The notes under the pieces were generated by a model. The model ran no database searches. It was not told where the DNA came from and worked only from the letters and a program-made list of their open reading frames with translations. The position numbers were made by a program, and so were the translations under genes. Positions 1-8,610 of a DNA stretch of 64,000 nucleotides are shown piece by piece. How positions within the stretch are numbered: position 1 is the first letter of the stretch; the number at the start of each line of letters is the position of its first letter. Origin of the DNA: Streptomyces sp. NBS 14/10 (lineage in GTDB: Bacteria; Actinomycetota; Actinomycetes; Streptomycetales; Streptomycetaceae); the NCBI RefSeq assembly GCF_002224125.1, contig NZ_NCSM01000004.1, positions 1-64,000 of the forward strand, written 5' to 3'.

Positions 1-2333
1 TCATCAACACACTCCCCGTACGGATCACCCTGCAGCCCAGCGAATCGATCGGCGCACTGCTGAAGCGGGTGCAGCAGGAACAGACCGAGCTGCTGGCCCA
101 TCAGCACCTTGGGCTTGCCGATATCCAGAAGGCAGTCGGACTCGGCGAACTCTTCGACACGGTCATCGTCTTTGAGAACTATCCTGTTGATCTTCCTGAC
201 GCTGACGGGCCTTCGGGAGAGCTCCAGTTCACGAAGGAAGACACCAGGAGCGGCAACCACTATCCCCTCACCCTGGCGGTAGTCCCCGGCCGCCAACTCC
301 ACCTCCGGTTTGACTATCGCGGCGATCTGTTTGATCAGGCGACGGTTGAGGCGTTGGCTGGTCGTTTTGTGCGGGTGTTGGAAGCGGTGGCCGCGGATCC
401 GGATCTGCCGGTCGGGCGGGTCGATGTGCTGGGCGAGGCCGAGCGGCAGCAGGTGCTGGTCGACTGGAACAACACCGCGCATCCGGTGCCGGATGCGGTG
501 GTACCGGAGTTGTTCGAAGCGCAGGTCGCGCGGACTCCGGATGCGGTGGCGGTGGTGTGCGAGGGCGAGAAGCTGACCTACAGCGAGTTGAACGCACGGG
601 CCAACCGGCTCGCCCGGCACCTGATCGGACAGGGAGCCGGGCCGGAACGGCTGGTGGCGGTGGCCCTGCCACGCTCAGCCGACCTGCTGGTGGCGCTGCT
701 GGCGGTGATGAAATCGGGAGCAGCATACGTGCCCGTGGACCCCGAACTGCCCGCCCAGCGGATCAGCTACATGCTCCAGGACGCCGACCCGCTGCTCCTG
801 GTCACCGACACCACAACCACCCTGCCCGCCCTGGACAGCCTGGACTGTCTGTCCGTGGTGGTGGACGCTCCTGAGACGGCTACGCAGATCGCCGGCCAGC
901 CCGGCACCGACGTACGCGACATCGACCGCGCGGGAGCGCTGCTGCCGGGGCATCCGGTGTACGTCATCTACACCTCCGGCTCCACCGGCCGCCCCAAAGG
1001 CGTGATCATCCCCCACCAGGCCCTGGTCAACTACCTGGCCCGCGCCACCGAGGCATACCCCGAACTGTCCGGGGCCACCGTCGCCCACGCCTCCGTCTCC
1101 TTCGACATCGGCATCACCGTCCTCTACGGCACCCTGACCAGCGGCGGCCGCCTCCACCTCACCACCTGGGACACCACCACCCCCACACCACCCGACCACC
1201 AACCGGCCAGCCTGATCAAAATCACCCCCAGCCACCTCCCCCTCCTCCAAGACTCCCCCCACCAACCAACCAACCGCCTCATCATCGGCGGCGAACCCCT
1301 CCCCACCGAAGCCCTCCACACCTGGCACACCCACCACCCCCACACCCCCATCACCAACCACTACGGCCCCACCGAAACCACCATCGGCGCCACCGACCAC
1401 ACCATCACCACACCAACCACCGGCGCAGCGCCGACCACCGGAACCGTCCCCATCGGCCGACCCATGTGGAACACCCACACCTACATCCTCGACCACGCCC
1501 TACGCCCCGTACCCCCAGGAGTCCCAGGCGAGCTCTACATCGCCGGCACACAACTCGCCCGCGGATACCTCGCCCGCCCCACCCTCACCGCCGAACGCTT
1601 CATCCCCAACCCCTACGGCCCACCCGGCACCCGCATGTACCGCACCGGCGACCTCGCCCACTGGAACACCAACGGCACACTCCAACACCTCGGCCGCACC
1701 GACACCCAAACCAAAATCCGCGGCTTCCGCATCGAACCCGGCGAGATCGAGGCCGTCCTGACCGCTCACCGCGCGGTCGCCCAAGCCGCCGTCGTCGTAC
1801 GCGAAGACCAGCCCGGAGACAAACGCCTCATCGGCTATCTCGTACCAGCTGACACGGCTGACACGGCCGAAAAAGCCGACGCGGAAGCGGCCCTGGACAC
1901 CACCGAAGTACTGAGCCTGGCCAAGGACCGGCTCCCCGACTACATGGTGCCCTCCGCGCTCGTCGTGCTCGAGCGCCTGCCGCTGACGCCCAACGGAAAG
2001 CTCGACCGGAACGCCCTGCCCGCCCCGAACCACACCGCGTCCGCCTCCCGGCGTGCCCCGCGCACACCGCGCGAGGAGACGTTGTGTGCGCTGTTCGCCG
2101 AAGTGCTCGGGATTCCCGAAGTGGGGATCGACGACGACTTCTTCACGCTGGGCGGGCATTCGCTGCTCGCCACCCGGCTGGTCAGCCGTATCCGGACCGT
2201 TCTGGGGGTCGAACTCGCCATCCGTGCCCTGTTCAAAGCACCCACTGTCGTCGGTCTCGGCGAACATATCGACGCATCCGCCGCCCAGCCGACGCGACCG
2301 AAACTGAGGCCCATGCGGAGGCCGGAGCAATAG
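1..2333 (+). CDS. NRPS module, C(partial)-A-T, 5' end outside window
   Basis: Nonribosomal peptide synthetase that enters from the left edge; the first whole codon in frame is at base 3. The reading opens in the C-terminal half of a condensation domain (INTLPVR near base 3, RFDYRG near 310). An adenylation domain follows (YTSGSTGRPKG near 970, NHYGPTETT near 1360, YRTGDL near 1640, NGKLDR near 1990), then a carrier domain with LGGHS, phosphopantetheine Ser codon at 2160. There is no thioesterase or epimerase; it ends about 50 residues after the carrier. My hand-read ten-residue pocket code is D-I-T-K-I-G-H-I-G-K, close to the Asp codes DLTKVGHIGK/DLTKIGHIGK. Asp or an acidic analogue is therefore inferred. 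Base composition changes sharply inside the A domain (about 1130-1740). Confidence 0.93.
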   Translation, partial: INTLPVRITLQPSESIGALLKRVQQEQTELLAHQHLGLADIQKAVGLGELFDTVIVFENYPVDLPDADGPSGELQFTKEDTRSGNHYPLTLAVVPGRQLHLRFDYRGDLFDQATVEALAGRFVRVLEAVAADPDLPVGRVDVLGEAERQQVLVDWNNTAHPVPDAVVPELFEAQVARTPDAVAVVCEGEKLTYSELNARANRLARHLIGQGAGPERLVAVALPRSADLLVALLAVMKSGAAYVPVDPELPAQRISYMLQDADPLLLVTDTTTTLPALDSLDCLSVVVDAPETATQIAGQPGTDVRDIDRAGALLPGHPVYVIYTSGSTGRPKGVIIPHQALVNYLARATEAYPELSGATVAHASVSFDIGITVLYGTLTSGGRLHLTTWDTTTPTPPDHQPASLIKITPSHLPLLQDSPHQPTNRLIIGGEPLPTEALHTWHTHHPHTPITNHYGPTETTIGATDHTITTPTTGAAPTTGTVPIGRPMWNTHTYILDHALRPVPPGVPGELYIAGTQLARGYLARPTLTAERFIPNPYGPPGTRMYRTGDLAHWNTNGTLQHLGRTDTQTKIRGFRIEPGEIEAVLTAHRAVAQAAVVVREDQPGDKRLIGYLVPADTADTAEKADAEAALDTTEVLSLAKDRLPDYMVPSALVVLERLPLTPNGKLDRNALPAPNHTASASRRAPRTPREETLCALFAEVLGIPEVGIDDDFFTLGGHSLLATRLVSRIRTVLGVELAIRALFKAPTVVGLGEHIDASAAQPTRPKLRPMRRPEQ

Positions 2334-2420
2334 TCGCGTCAGCGGACCCCCTCCTGCCCTGCGGGCCGATGCGGGCGCCGCGGGCCGGGTCATGAGATTC
2401 TTGGAATGGGAGACATCGCA

Positions 2421-3746
2421 GTGGATGTGTCGGGCAAACGCCACTATTCATTGGTGTGTTCGTGTTGCGGTAAACAGTACGCGGATGACGGGCTGATGCT
2501 CACCTGCCCCAATGGCCATGAGCCCGCGCTGCTCCAAACCGAATACACCGAGAACAACTTCACACCGGTCCAGGAAGACGAGGGGATATTCCGATACCGC
2601 GACTGGCTGCCGGTCGTCCGGGAGATCCCGGGGTCCGCGCGCCCCGCGGTGTTCCGGAGCGAGCGGCTCTCCCGCCTGGTGGGGCTTCCTGACCTCTGGG
2701 TGGCGTTCAACGGGTACTGGCCCGAGCGCGGTGGGCTTCTGGAGACCGGGACCTTCAAGGAACTGGAGGCATATACGGTTCTCGGCAGGCTGCCGAAGGA
2801 TCCCGTGGTCCTGGTGGTGGCCTCGGCCGGCAATACGGCTGCCGCCTTCGCCTCCGTCTGTTCCCGCTATGGGCAGCCGTGTCTGCTCATCGTGCCGGAG
2901 GTCGGGCTCGGTCGGTTGAAGCTGCCCGAAGCGTTGCATCCGTCGGTACGATTGGTCGTTCTGGAAGACGCCGACTATGCCGATGCCATCGCGCTGTCCG
3001 AGGCGGTGGCGAAGTTAACCGGCTTCCAGTTGGAGGGAGGGGTACGCAATGTCGGGCGCCGCGATGGGCTGGCGACGGTGATGTACTCCGCCGTGGAGGC
3101 CATGGGGGAGCTGCCGGACTTCTACTTCCAAGCCGTCGGCAGCGCGGCCGGTGGTATCGCGGTCCACGAGGCCGCGAAGCGCTTGATGGCGGCAGGAGCC
3201 CCGTCGAATGCGTCGGCTGCGTCGAAGGAGGCGCTGCCGCGGCTTTTCCTGTCGCAGAACGAGTCATTCGCCCCCATTCACAGGGCGTGGCAGGCCGGTC
3301 AGCGCTTCCTGGTCCGCGGTTCCGTGGAGGATGACAAGCGCGCCGTGCGGCGCGCGTTCGCCGATGAGCTCACGAACCGGTTTCCGCCCTATGCGGTTCA
3401 TTCCGGTGTCTATGACGTGCTTGTAGAGAGCGACGGCGATGTCCTCGCGGTCGATGGTGAGTCGGCCCGTGCGGCCAGGGACATGTTCAGCGACATCGAG
3501 TCGATCGATATAGAGCCGGCATCCGCCGTCGCCGCTGCCTCGCTCCTTTCCGCGGTGCGGGGAGGGAGAATTCCGCGAGACGCCTCCGTTCTCCTCAATG
3601 TGACCGGCGGTGGGCGGGCGAGAATGGCGCGGGATCACTCGCCGATTCAGGCCGAACCCAGTCTGCGTATCGCATCCCTGGGGTCTTTGGAGGAGGCGGT
3701 GGATCAAATAGCGGGGCTCTTCTCTGTTGAACTTCAGATTTCCTGA
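2421..3746 (+). CDS. cysteate synthase / threonine synthase-like PLP enzyme
   Basis: PLP fold-type II enzyme of about 441 residues. A short Cys-rich N-terminal segment (C-S-C-C, then T-C-P-N-G-H about 14 residues on) resembles the zinc-ribbon-like start of the threonine synthase/cysteate synthase group. The likely PLP lysine lies in TGTFKELEA (about residue 113), with a phosphate-binding ASAGNTAAAFAS loop. The pattern (CSCCGKQY, DWLPV, FNGYWPERG, TFKELEA) recalls methanogen-type cysteate synthase, which makes cysteate from phosphoserine and sulfite; this is from memory. GTG 2421 is chosen because GGGAG sits 8 nt upstream; ATG 2406 is possible but lacks a Shine-Dalgarno sequence. A rare TTA codon at 3015-3017 suggests bldA dependence. 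It lies between an Asp-type NRPS module and the Hpg genes. Confidence 0.75.
   Translation: MDVSGKRHYSLVCSCCGKQYADDGLMLTCPNGHEPALLQTEYTENNFTPVQEDEGIFRYRDWLPVVREIPGSARPAVFRSERLSRLVGLPDLWVAFNGYWPERGGLLETGTFKELEAYTVLGRLPKDPVVLVVASAGNTAAAFASVCSRYGQPCLLIVPEVGLGRLKLPEALHPSVRLVVLEDADYADAIALSEAVAKLTGFQLEGGVRNVGRRDGLATVMYSAVEAMGELPDFYFQAVGSAAGGIAVHEAAKRLMAAGAPSNASAASKEALPRLFLSQNESFAPIHRAWQAGQRFLVRGSVEDDKRAVRRAFADELTNRFPPYAVHSGVYDVLVESDGDVLAVDGESARAARDMFSDIESIDIEPASAVAAASLLSAVRGGRIPRDASVLLNVTGGGRARMARDHSPIQAEPSLRIASLGSLEEAVDQIAGLFSVELQIS
3015..3017 (+). promoter_or_regulatory. in-frame TTA leucine codon (possible bldA control)
   Basis: TTA is in frame in the cysteate synthase-like gene (context A-V-A-K-L-T-G-F). 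In Streptomyces, TTA is read only by the developmentally regulated bldA tRNA and is enriched in secondary-metabolism genes. Confidence 0.6.
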
Positions 3747-3769
3747 TTGAGGCCAGTCAAAGCACCTCC

Positions 3770-3802
3770 GAGGAATCCTCAAGGAATCCTCAAGGAATCA
3801 AG
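3770..3802 (+). repeat. three tandem 11-bp units ahead of hmaS
   Basis: GAGGAATCCTC, AAGGAATCCTC and AAGGAATCAAG follow one another directly, and then AAGGAG precedes ATG 3816. Each unit carries a weak purine-rich SD-like core. This is probably slippage, with a possible effect on translation of the Hpg cassette. Confidence 0.7.
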
Positions 3803-3815
3803 GAGCGCACTTCCC

Positions 3816-4943
3816 ATGACTGATGGTGCCATCTCCACCACATCCGCCACCTCCGGCCTGGCCGGTCTGACCCTGGACCACATCGAATTCTTTGTGACCG
3901 ACGTCGAGGCGACAGTGAGTGCACTGTCCACCGGTTACGGGCTGCAGGTGCTCATACCGCCGACCCGTGGCAGCCGTAGAGGCGATCACCGGTCCGCGTT
4001 GCTGGGACGGAACCGTATTCGGCTGTTGGTGACACAGGCCCTCTCCGATGACCACCCCGCGCGGGCCTATGTCGAGCGACACGGCGACGGCGTCGCCGAT
4101 ATCGCTCTGTGCGCCACGGACGTCCGCGCCTCGCACGCCGAGTTGATGGCGAACGGAGCCGTGGAGGTGGCGCCGCCGCAGGAAGAGGACGGCTGTGTGA
4201 CCGCGGCGGTGGGCGGCTTCGGGGATGTGATCCACACGCTGGTGGAGCGGCGCCCCGGTGTGCCGGTCGACCGCCTTCCGGGGCTGCCCGAGCCACGCTC
4301 CGCGACCGCCGAAGAGCTGACGACCGACGAGCCGGTCGGGCTGCTGAACATCGACCACTTCGCGGTATGCCTCCCGCTGGGTGAGCTGTCGGCGGCCATG
4401 AGGTTCTACACCGACGTCTTCGACATGCCGGTGGTCTTCAAAGAGCGCATCGAGGTAGGCCCGATGGGGATGGACTCGGCCGTGGTGCAGAGCCGTTCGG
4501 GCGAGGTGACCTTCACGCTGATCGAGCCGATGCCGGGAGCGCGCGCGGGGCAGATCGAGAGCTTCCTCGCCGATCACGGCGGGGCCGGGGTCCAGCATGT
4601 CGCGTTCGCCACGGACGACATCGTGCACAGCGTCGGCACGATGGGCGGCCGTGGCGTGCCCTTCTTGAACACTCCGGCGACGTACTACGATCTGCTCACC
4701 GCTCGGCTGACGCCGCTGCGCCATTCGGTGGAGCAACTCCGGGAGTTGAGTGTGCTGGTGGACGAGGACCATGACGGTCAGCTCTTTCAGATATTCACCC
4801 GTTCCGTACATCCTCGGGGGACGCTCTTCTTCGAGGTCATCGAGCGCATTCGGGCCACCACGTTCGGCAGCAACAACATTCGGGCGCTCTACGAGGCGAT
4901 CGAGTTGCAGCGCGCGGCGGCGGCGAAGGGGCAGGCGGAGTGA
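3816..4943 (+). CDS. hmaS: 4-hydroxymandelate synthase (HmaS)
   Basis: Non-haem iron dioxygenase of the 4-hydroxyphenylpyruvate dioxygenase fold, 375 aa. It converts 4-hydroxyphenylpyruvate to 4-hydroxymandelate, the first committed step to 4-hydroxyphenylglycine (Hpg). Two vicinal-oxygen-chelate halves are seen. The expected 2-His-1-Glu ligands are His181 (NIDHFAV), His261 (VQHVAFAT) and Glu340 (LFFEVIER). HmaS is preferred over housekeeping HppD because of the directly coupled mandelate oxidase and aminotransferase. The start ATG 3816 has AAGGAG about 10 nt upstream. It overlaps hmO by 4 bp (GTGA). Confidence 0.93.
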   Translation: MTDGAISTTSATSGLAGLTLDHIEFFVTDVEATVSALSTGYGLQVLIPPTRGSRRGDHRSALLGRNRIRLLVTQALSDDHPARAYVERHGDGVADIALCATDVRASHAELMANGAVEVAPPQEEDGCVTAAVGGFGDVIHTLVERRPGVPVDRLPGLPEPRSATAEELTTDEPVGLLNIDHFAVCLPLGELSAAMRFYTDVFDMPVVFKERIEVGPMGMDSAVVQSRSGEVTFTLIEPMPGARAGQIESFLADHGGAGVQHVAFATDDIVHSVGTMGGRGVPFLNTPATYYDLLTARLTPLRHSVEQLRELSVLVDEDHDGQLFQIFTRSVHPRGTLFFEVIERIRATTFGSNNIRALYEAIELQRAAAAKGQAE

Positions 4944-6121
4944 CCAAGCTCCCCGCTGACCAGAGGTCAGGCGACCGCGCGGGTGCGCGGTCGCCCGATC
5001 CCGTCTCAGCCGCCCTTTCCGTGGCCGACTTCGCGGAGCTCGCGCGCATGGTGCTCAGCGTCGAGCTCTGGGACTGGCTGGAGGGCGGCGCGGGGCGGGA
5101 GCGGACACTGGTCGGCAACCGTGGCGCGTTCGACCGCGTCGCGGTGGTGCCCCGCGTACTTGCCGATGTGTCGTCCTGCGACCCGGCGGGTTCGTTGGTG
5201 GGCAGTCCGGCCGCGCTGCCCGTGGCCGTGGCGCCCATCGCGTATCAGCGCCTGTTCCAGCCCGAGGGCGAGCTCGCGGTCGCGCGGGCGGCTGCGGACA
5301 GCGGGGTCCCGTATACGGTGTCCACGCTGAGCAGTGTCCCCATGGAGGAGATCGCTGCCACCGGCGCCACCACCTGGTTTCAGCTCTATTGGCTACGGGA
5401 CAAGGGCGCCGTCCTCGACCTGGTCCAGCGGGCCGAGGCGATCGGGAGCGAGGCGCTGGTCCTGACCGTGGATGTGCCGGTCATGGGGCGGCGGTTGCGC
5501 GATATGAGGCACGGTTTCGCGCTGCCACCGACCATCCGGGCCGCCAACCTGGACGGCGGGGCCATGAGCAGCGCGCATGAGCGCGTAGAGCGCGGCTCGG
5601 CCGTCGCCGCACACACCGCGTCCGCCTTCGCACCGTCGTTCACCTGGCATGACATCGAATGGCTGCGGGAGCGCACCGGGCTGCCTCTCGTGGTCAAGGG
5701 GCTCTCCCACCCGGCTGACGCGCTGCGCGCGGCCGAGCTCGGGGCGGCCGCGGTGGTGGTGTCCAACCACGGAGGGCGGCAGCTGGACGGGGCCGTGCCC
5801 AGCGCCGTGGCGCTTCCCGGGGTCGTGGAGGCCGTCAGGGGCGCGTTCGGGGAGAGCTGTCAGGTGCTGGTGGACAGCGGGATCCGGAGCGGGGCCGATG
5901 TGTTGGGCGCGCTGGCGCTGGGTGCCTCGGGTGTGCTGCTGGGCCGTCCCGTCATGTGGGGGCTCGCCGCAGGTGGCGAGGCGGGCTGTGCCCGTGTCCT
6001 GTCGCTGCTGGGGGAGGAGTTCCGGCACGCCATGGCCCTGGCGGGGTGCCCCGATCTGGCCGCCGTGGCCCGGCTGCGGACGACGACCATGCCATGCCAC
6101 TGTGGGAGTGACCACCAATGA
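4940..6121 (+). CDS. hmO: 4-hydroxymandelate oxidase (HmO)
   Basis: FMN-dependent alpha-hydroxyacid oxidase, 393 aa. It oxidises 4-hydroxymandelate to 4-hydroxyphenylglyoxylate, the second Hpg step. Family hallmarks are visible: the FMN-barrel FQLYWLRDKG segment, LTVDVPVMGRRLRD, the catalytic VVVSNHGGRQLDG motif (His-Gly-Gly-Arg), and the phosphate-binding DSGIRSGADV and LGRP segments near the C-terminus. The C-terminal tail MPCHCGSD is Cys-rich. The GTG start overlaps the hmaS stop and the end overlaps the aminotransferase start by 4 bp, so all three are translationally coupled. Confidence 0.93.
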   Translation: MTKLPADQRSGDRAGARSPDPVSAALSVADFAELARMVLSVELWDWLEGGAGRERTLVGNRGAFDRVAVVPRVLADVSSCDPAGSLVGSPAALPVAVAPIAYQRLFQPEGELAVARAAADSGVPYTVSTLSSVPMEEIAATGATTWFQLYWLRDKGAVLDLVQRAEAIGSEALVLTVDVPVMGRRLRDMRHGFALPPTIRAANLDGGAMSSAHERVERGSAVAAHTASAFAPSFTWHDIEWLRERTGLPLVVKGLSHPADALRAAELGAAAVVVSNHGGRQLDGAVPSAVALPGVVEAVRGAFGESCQVLVDSGIRSGADVLGALALGASGVLLGRPVMWGLAAGGEAGCARVLSLLGEEFRHAMALAGCPDLAAVARLRTTTMPCHCGSDHQ

Positions 6122-7476
6122 CCGATTCCGCTGCCCGCGCCATCGATGTCCATGCAGCCGATGTCCGCGCCACCGACGTCCACGAGGTACGGCTGTCGCA
6201 GCTGCACGGCTCGCTCGCGGATCCCGCGATGGCCTCGATGAACTTCCTCAACGAAGTGGCCATCCGGTTTCCGAACGCCATCTCGTTCGCGGCCGGGCGC
6301 CCCAGCGAGGAGTTCCTGGACTTCGCCGAAGTCCACCGCTACGTCGACGTCTTCATTGACCACCTGCGCCACGAGCGGGGCATGACCGAGGCCGAGGCGA
6401 AGCGGACCGTCCTCCAGTACGGCCGGACCAAGGGCATCATCCATGAGCTCGTCGCCAGACATCTGGAAGTCGACGAGGGAATCTCGGTCTCCAGTGAGTC
6501 CCTGGTCATCACGGTCGGCTGCCAGGAGGCGATGTTCCTGGTGTTGCGCGCCCTGCGTACCGGCCCGCAGGACATCGTCCTCGCGATCTCTCCCACGTAC
6601 GTCGGGCTGACGGGCGCTGCGCGCCTGGTCGATCTCCCCGTCCGGCCGGTCCGCGGGGGTGAGCGGGGGATCGACTTCGACGATCTGGGCGCGCAGATCG
6701 CCGAGGCCCGCGCCGCGGGTCAGCGGCCACGCGCGCTGTACCTCGTACCGGATGTGGCCAACCCGACCGGCGTCAGCCTGGATCTCGAGGCGCGGCGGGA
6801 GCTGCTGCGGGTGGCCGAGGCGGAGGATCTGCTGCTGCTGGAGGACAACGCGTACGGTGTGTTCGCCGGAGAGGGCAGGCTGCCGTCGTTGAAGTCGCTG
6901 GACACCGGGCGCAGGGTCGTCCGGCTCGGCTCGTTCGCCAAGACGGTGCTGCCGGGGGCGCGGGTGGGCTACGCGGTGGCCGATCAGCGTGTGGTGGACG
7001 AGAACGGCGGCACCTCCCTCCTCGCCGACCACCTCTCGACCATCAAGAGCATGCTCACGGTGAACACCTCGCCCTGGGCGCAGGCCGTGGTCGGCGGGGC
7101 GCTGGTCGAGTACGGCTACAGCCTGCCGGCCGCGAACCGCCGGGAGATCGATGTCTACCAGCGCAATCTCCGGCTCATCCTGGACGGGCTGGCCCGCCGC
7201 TTCCCGCGGGATTCGGCGGGGCCCCTGATCTCCTGGAACACCCCCACCGGTGGCTTCTTCCTCACCCTGACGGTCCCGTTCCGGGCGGATGACGAGCTGC
7301 TTGAGTACTCCGCCAAGGAACATGGCGTGTTGTGGACTCCCATGTCCCACTTCTACGGCGGTGACGGCGGTTACGAGCAGATCCGCCTCTCCCTGAGCCA
7401 GCTGACCCCGGACACGATCGACGTCGGCCTGGACCGGTTGGCATCCCTGGTGCGGGAGTGTGCCGCGGCGCGGTGA
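6118..7476 (+). CDS. hpgT: 4-hydroxyphenylglycine aminotransferase (HpgT)
   Basis: Class I/II PLP aminotransferase, 452 aa. It aminates 4-hydroxyphenylglyoxylate to L-Hpg, usually with tyrosine as donor, which regenerates 4-hydroxyphenylpyruvate for HmaS. The visible family motifs are SFAAGRPSEEFLDF, VPDVANPTG, EDNAYG and the PLP-lysine motif SFAKTVLPGARVGY. ATG 6118 overlaps the hmO stop (ATGA). The Hpg cassette is complete from 4-hydroxyphenylpyruvate onward. No prephenate dehydrogenase is present, so that step must come from elsewhere. A strong palindrome lies about 100 bp beyond the stop. Confidence 0.93.
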   Translation: MTDSAARAIDVHAADVRATDVHEVRLSQLHGSLADPAMASMNFLNEVAIRFPNAISFAAGRPSEEFLDFAEVHRYVDVFIDHLRHERGMTEAEAKRTVLQYGRTKGIIHELVARHLEVDEGISVSSESLVITVGCQEAMFLVLRALRTGPQDIVLAISPTYVGLTGAARLVDLPVRPVRGGERGIDFDDLGAQIAEARAAGQRPRALYLVPDVANPTGVSLDLEARRELLRVAEAEDLLLLEDNAYGVFAGEGRLPSLKSLDTGRRVVRLGSFAKTVLPGARVGYAVADQRVVDENGGTSLLADHLSTIKSMLTVNTSPWAQAVVGGALVEYGYSLPAANRREIDVYQRNLRLILDGLARRFPRDSAGPLISWNTPTGGFFLTLTVPFRADDELLEYSAKEHGVLWTPMSHFYGGDGGYEQIRLSLSQLTPDTIDVGLDRLASLVRECAAAR

Positions 7477-7530
7477 CCGGGACGCTGCGCCCGGACCGGG
7501 ACGCTGCGCCTGTGTTCAGCGCGTCCACGC

Positions 7531-8610
7531 TCAGTGCGCCGCCCGTACCGGGCCCAGGGGCGGTGGCTCGCCCGCGAGCGGACCCGGACTCGGACCCGGG
7601 ACCGGGTCCGAGTCCGGGTCCGTCTCCGGCAGTCGCGCCGTGGCCAGCCCCGCGAGCAGGCCGGCCCCGGCAGTCACCTCCGGGAAGCTGAGCGCGTTGC
7701 CGAAGGCCGACTCGACGGCCAGGGCGGTCAGGGCCGCGGCCGCCGTCAGGACGGCCGGTGTGTGGCGCGGTGAGCGCCACAGCGCGTACAGCAGCCAGCC
7801 GAAGGCCGTGCCCAGCAGGGCGAGGCCCGGCAGCCCCTGGCCGGCGGCCTGCTGCAGCGGGGCCGAGTACGGCGTGTCGTCCGCGGCGGCCGCTGACTGC
7901 TGGGCGGTGGGGCTCAACTCGCCGAACCGGTCGGGCCCGGCTCCGCGCAGCGGTGCGTGTTCGGAGATCTGGGCGGCGTCGTGCCACAGCCGCACCCGGT
8001 GTTCGCCCAGCCGGTCGCGCAAGGGTGCCGAAAGTGCGCCGGGGAGGGCGTCCTCGGCCATGGCCCAGCAGCCGCCGACGGCCACCGTCGCGACCAGGGC
8101 CAGCCCGGCAAGACCCGGCAGCCGGCGGCGGGTCCGGGCGACGGCGAGCGAACACAGCAGCACCAGGGCCCCGGCCACACAGCCCACCGCCGAGCCGGCC
8201 ACCAGGGCCATGGCAGTGATCGCCACTGCCAGCAGGCGCAGCGCCAGCCGGAGCGCGGCCGACCGGGCGGCCCATGCCGCGCCACAGGCCGCCCCGACGG
8301 CGAGTGTGAACTGCGCCGCGTGGGCGCCGCCATGGCCGCTCATCCCGTCCGGGACGGTGCAGGCCAGGCCGAGGCCCGCGAGCGCGGCGGCCGTGGCGGC
8401 GGCGGCCGGCAGCAGCGTTCCGGCGATCCGGCCGCATGCGTAGCCGGCGGCGACGGCCAGCACGGCGAGCAGGACCCCTTCGGGGCGGGCGGTGCGGCCC
8501 GCGGCGCAGACCAGGGCCCAGACGGCGCAACAGCCGAGGACCGCGGTGCCCACGATGTCGGGCGCGCTGTGGTGTTCCCGTACGACAGGCCGTGCCGCTG
8601 AAGACGCCAT
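7531..8610 (-). CDS. polytopic membrane protein, O-antigen-ligase-like
   Basis: Integral membrane protein of about 359 aa with roughly nine or ten hydrophobic segments. A soluble loop (DRLGEHRVRLWHDAAQISEHAPLRGAGPDRFGE) resembles the periplasmic loop of O-antigen ligase/Wzy-type proteins (W-x-D-A-x-x-x-x-x-x-x-P-L-x-G-x-G). The substrate is unknown. ATG 8610 has a G-rich SD about 8 nt upstream. The C-terminus is a Pro/Asp/Gly-rich low-complexity tail encoded by the 44-nt palindrome. It converges on hpgT with a 54-bp gap and has no visible link to the peptide cluster. Confidence 0.75.
   Translation of the reverse strand: MASSAARPVVREHHSAPDIVGTAVLGCCAVWALVCAAGRTARPEGVLLAVLAVAAGYACGRIAGTLLPAAAATAAALAGLGLACTVPDGMSGHGGAHAAQFTLAVGAACGAAWAARSAALRLALRLLAVAITAMALVAGSAVGCVAGALVLLCSLAVARTRRRLPGLAGLALVATVAVGGCWAMAEDALPGALSAPLRDRLGEHRVRLWHDAAQISEHAPLRGAGPDRFGELSPTAQQSAAAADDTPYSAPLQQAAGQGLPGLALLGTAFGWLLYALWRSPRHTPAVLTAAAALTALAVESAFGNALSFPEVTAGAGLLAGLATARLPETDPDSDPVPGPSPGPLAGEPPPLGPVRAAH
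7579..7622. terminator. 44-nt near-perfect palindrome between convergent genes
   Basis: Bases 7579-7599 and 7602-7622 are exact reverse complements (21-bp arms, 2-nt loop, all GC-rich). It lies inside the 3' coding end of the membrane-protein gene and about 100 nt past the hpgT stop. No T-tract follows. A Rho-independent-like or RNA-stability hairpin for the Hpg operon is possible. Confidence 0.55.
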
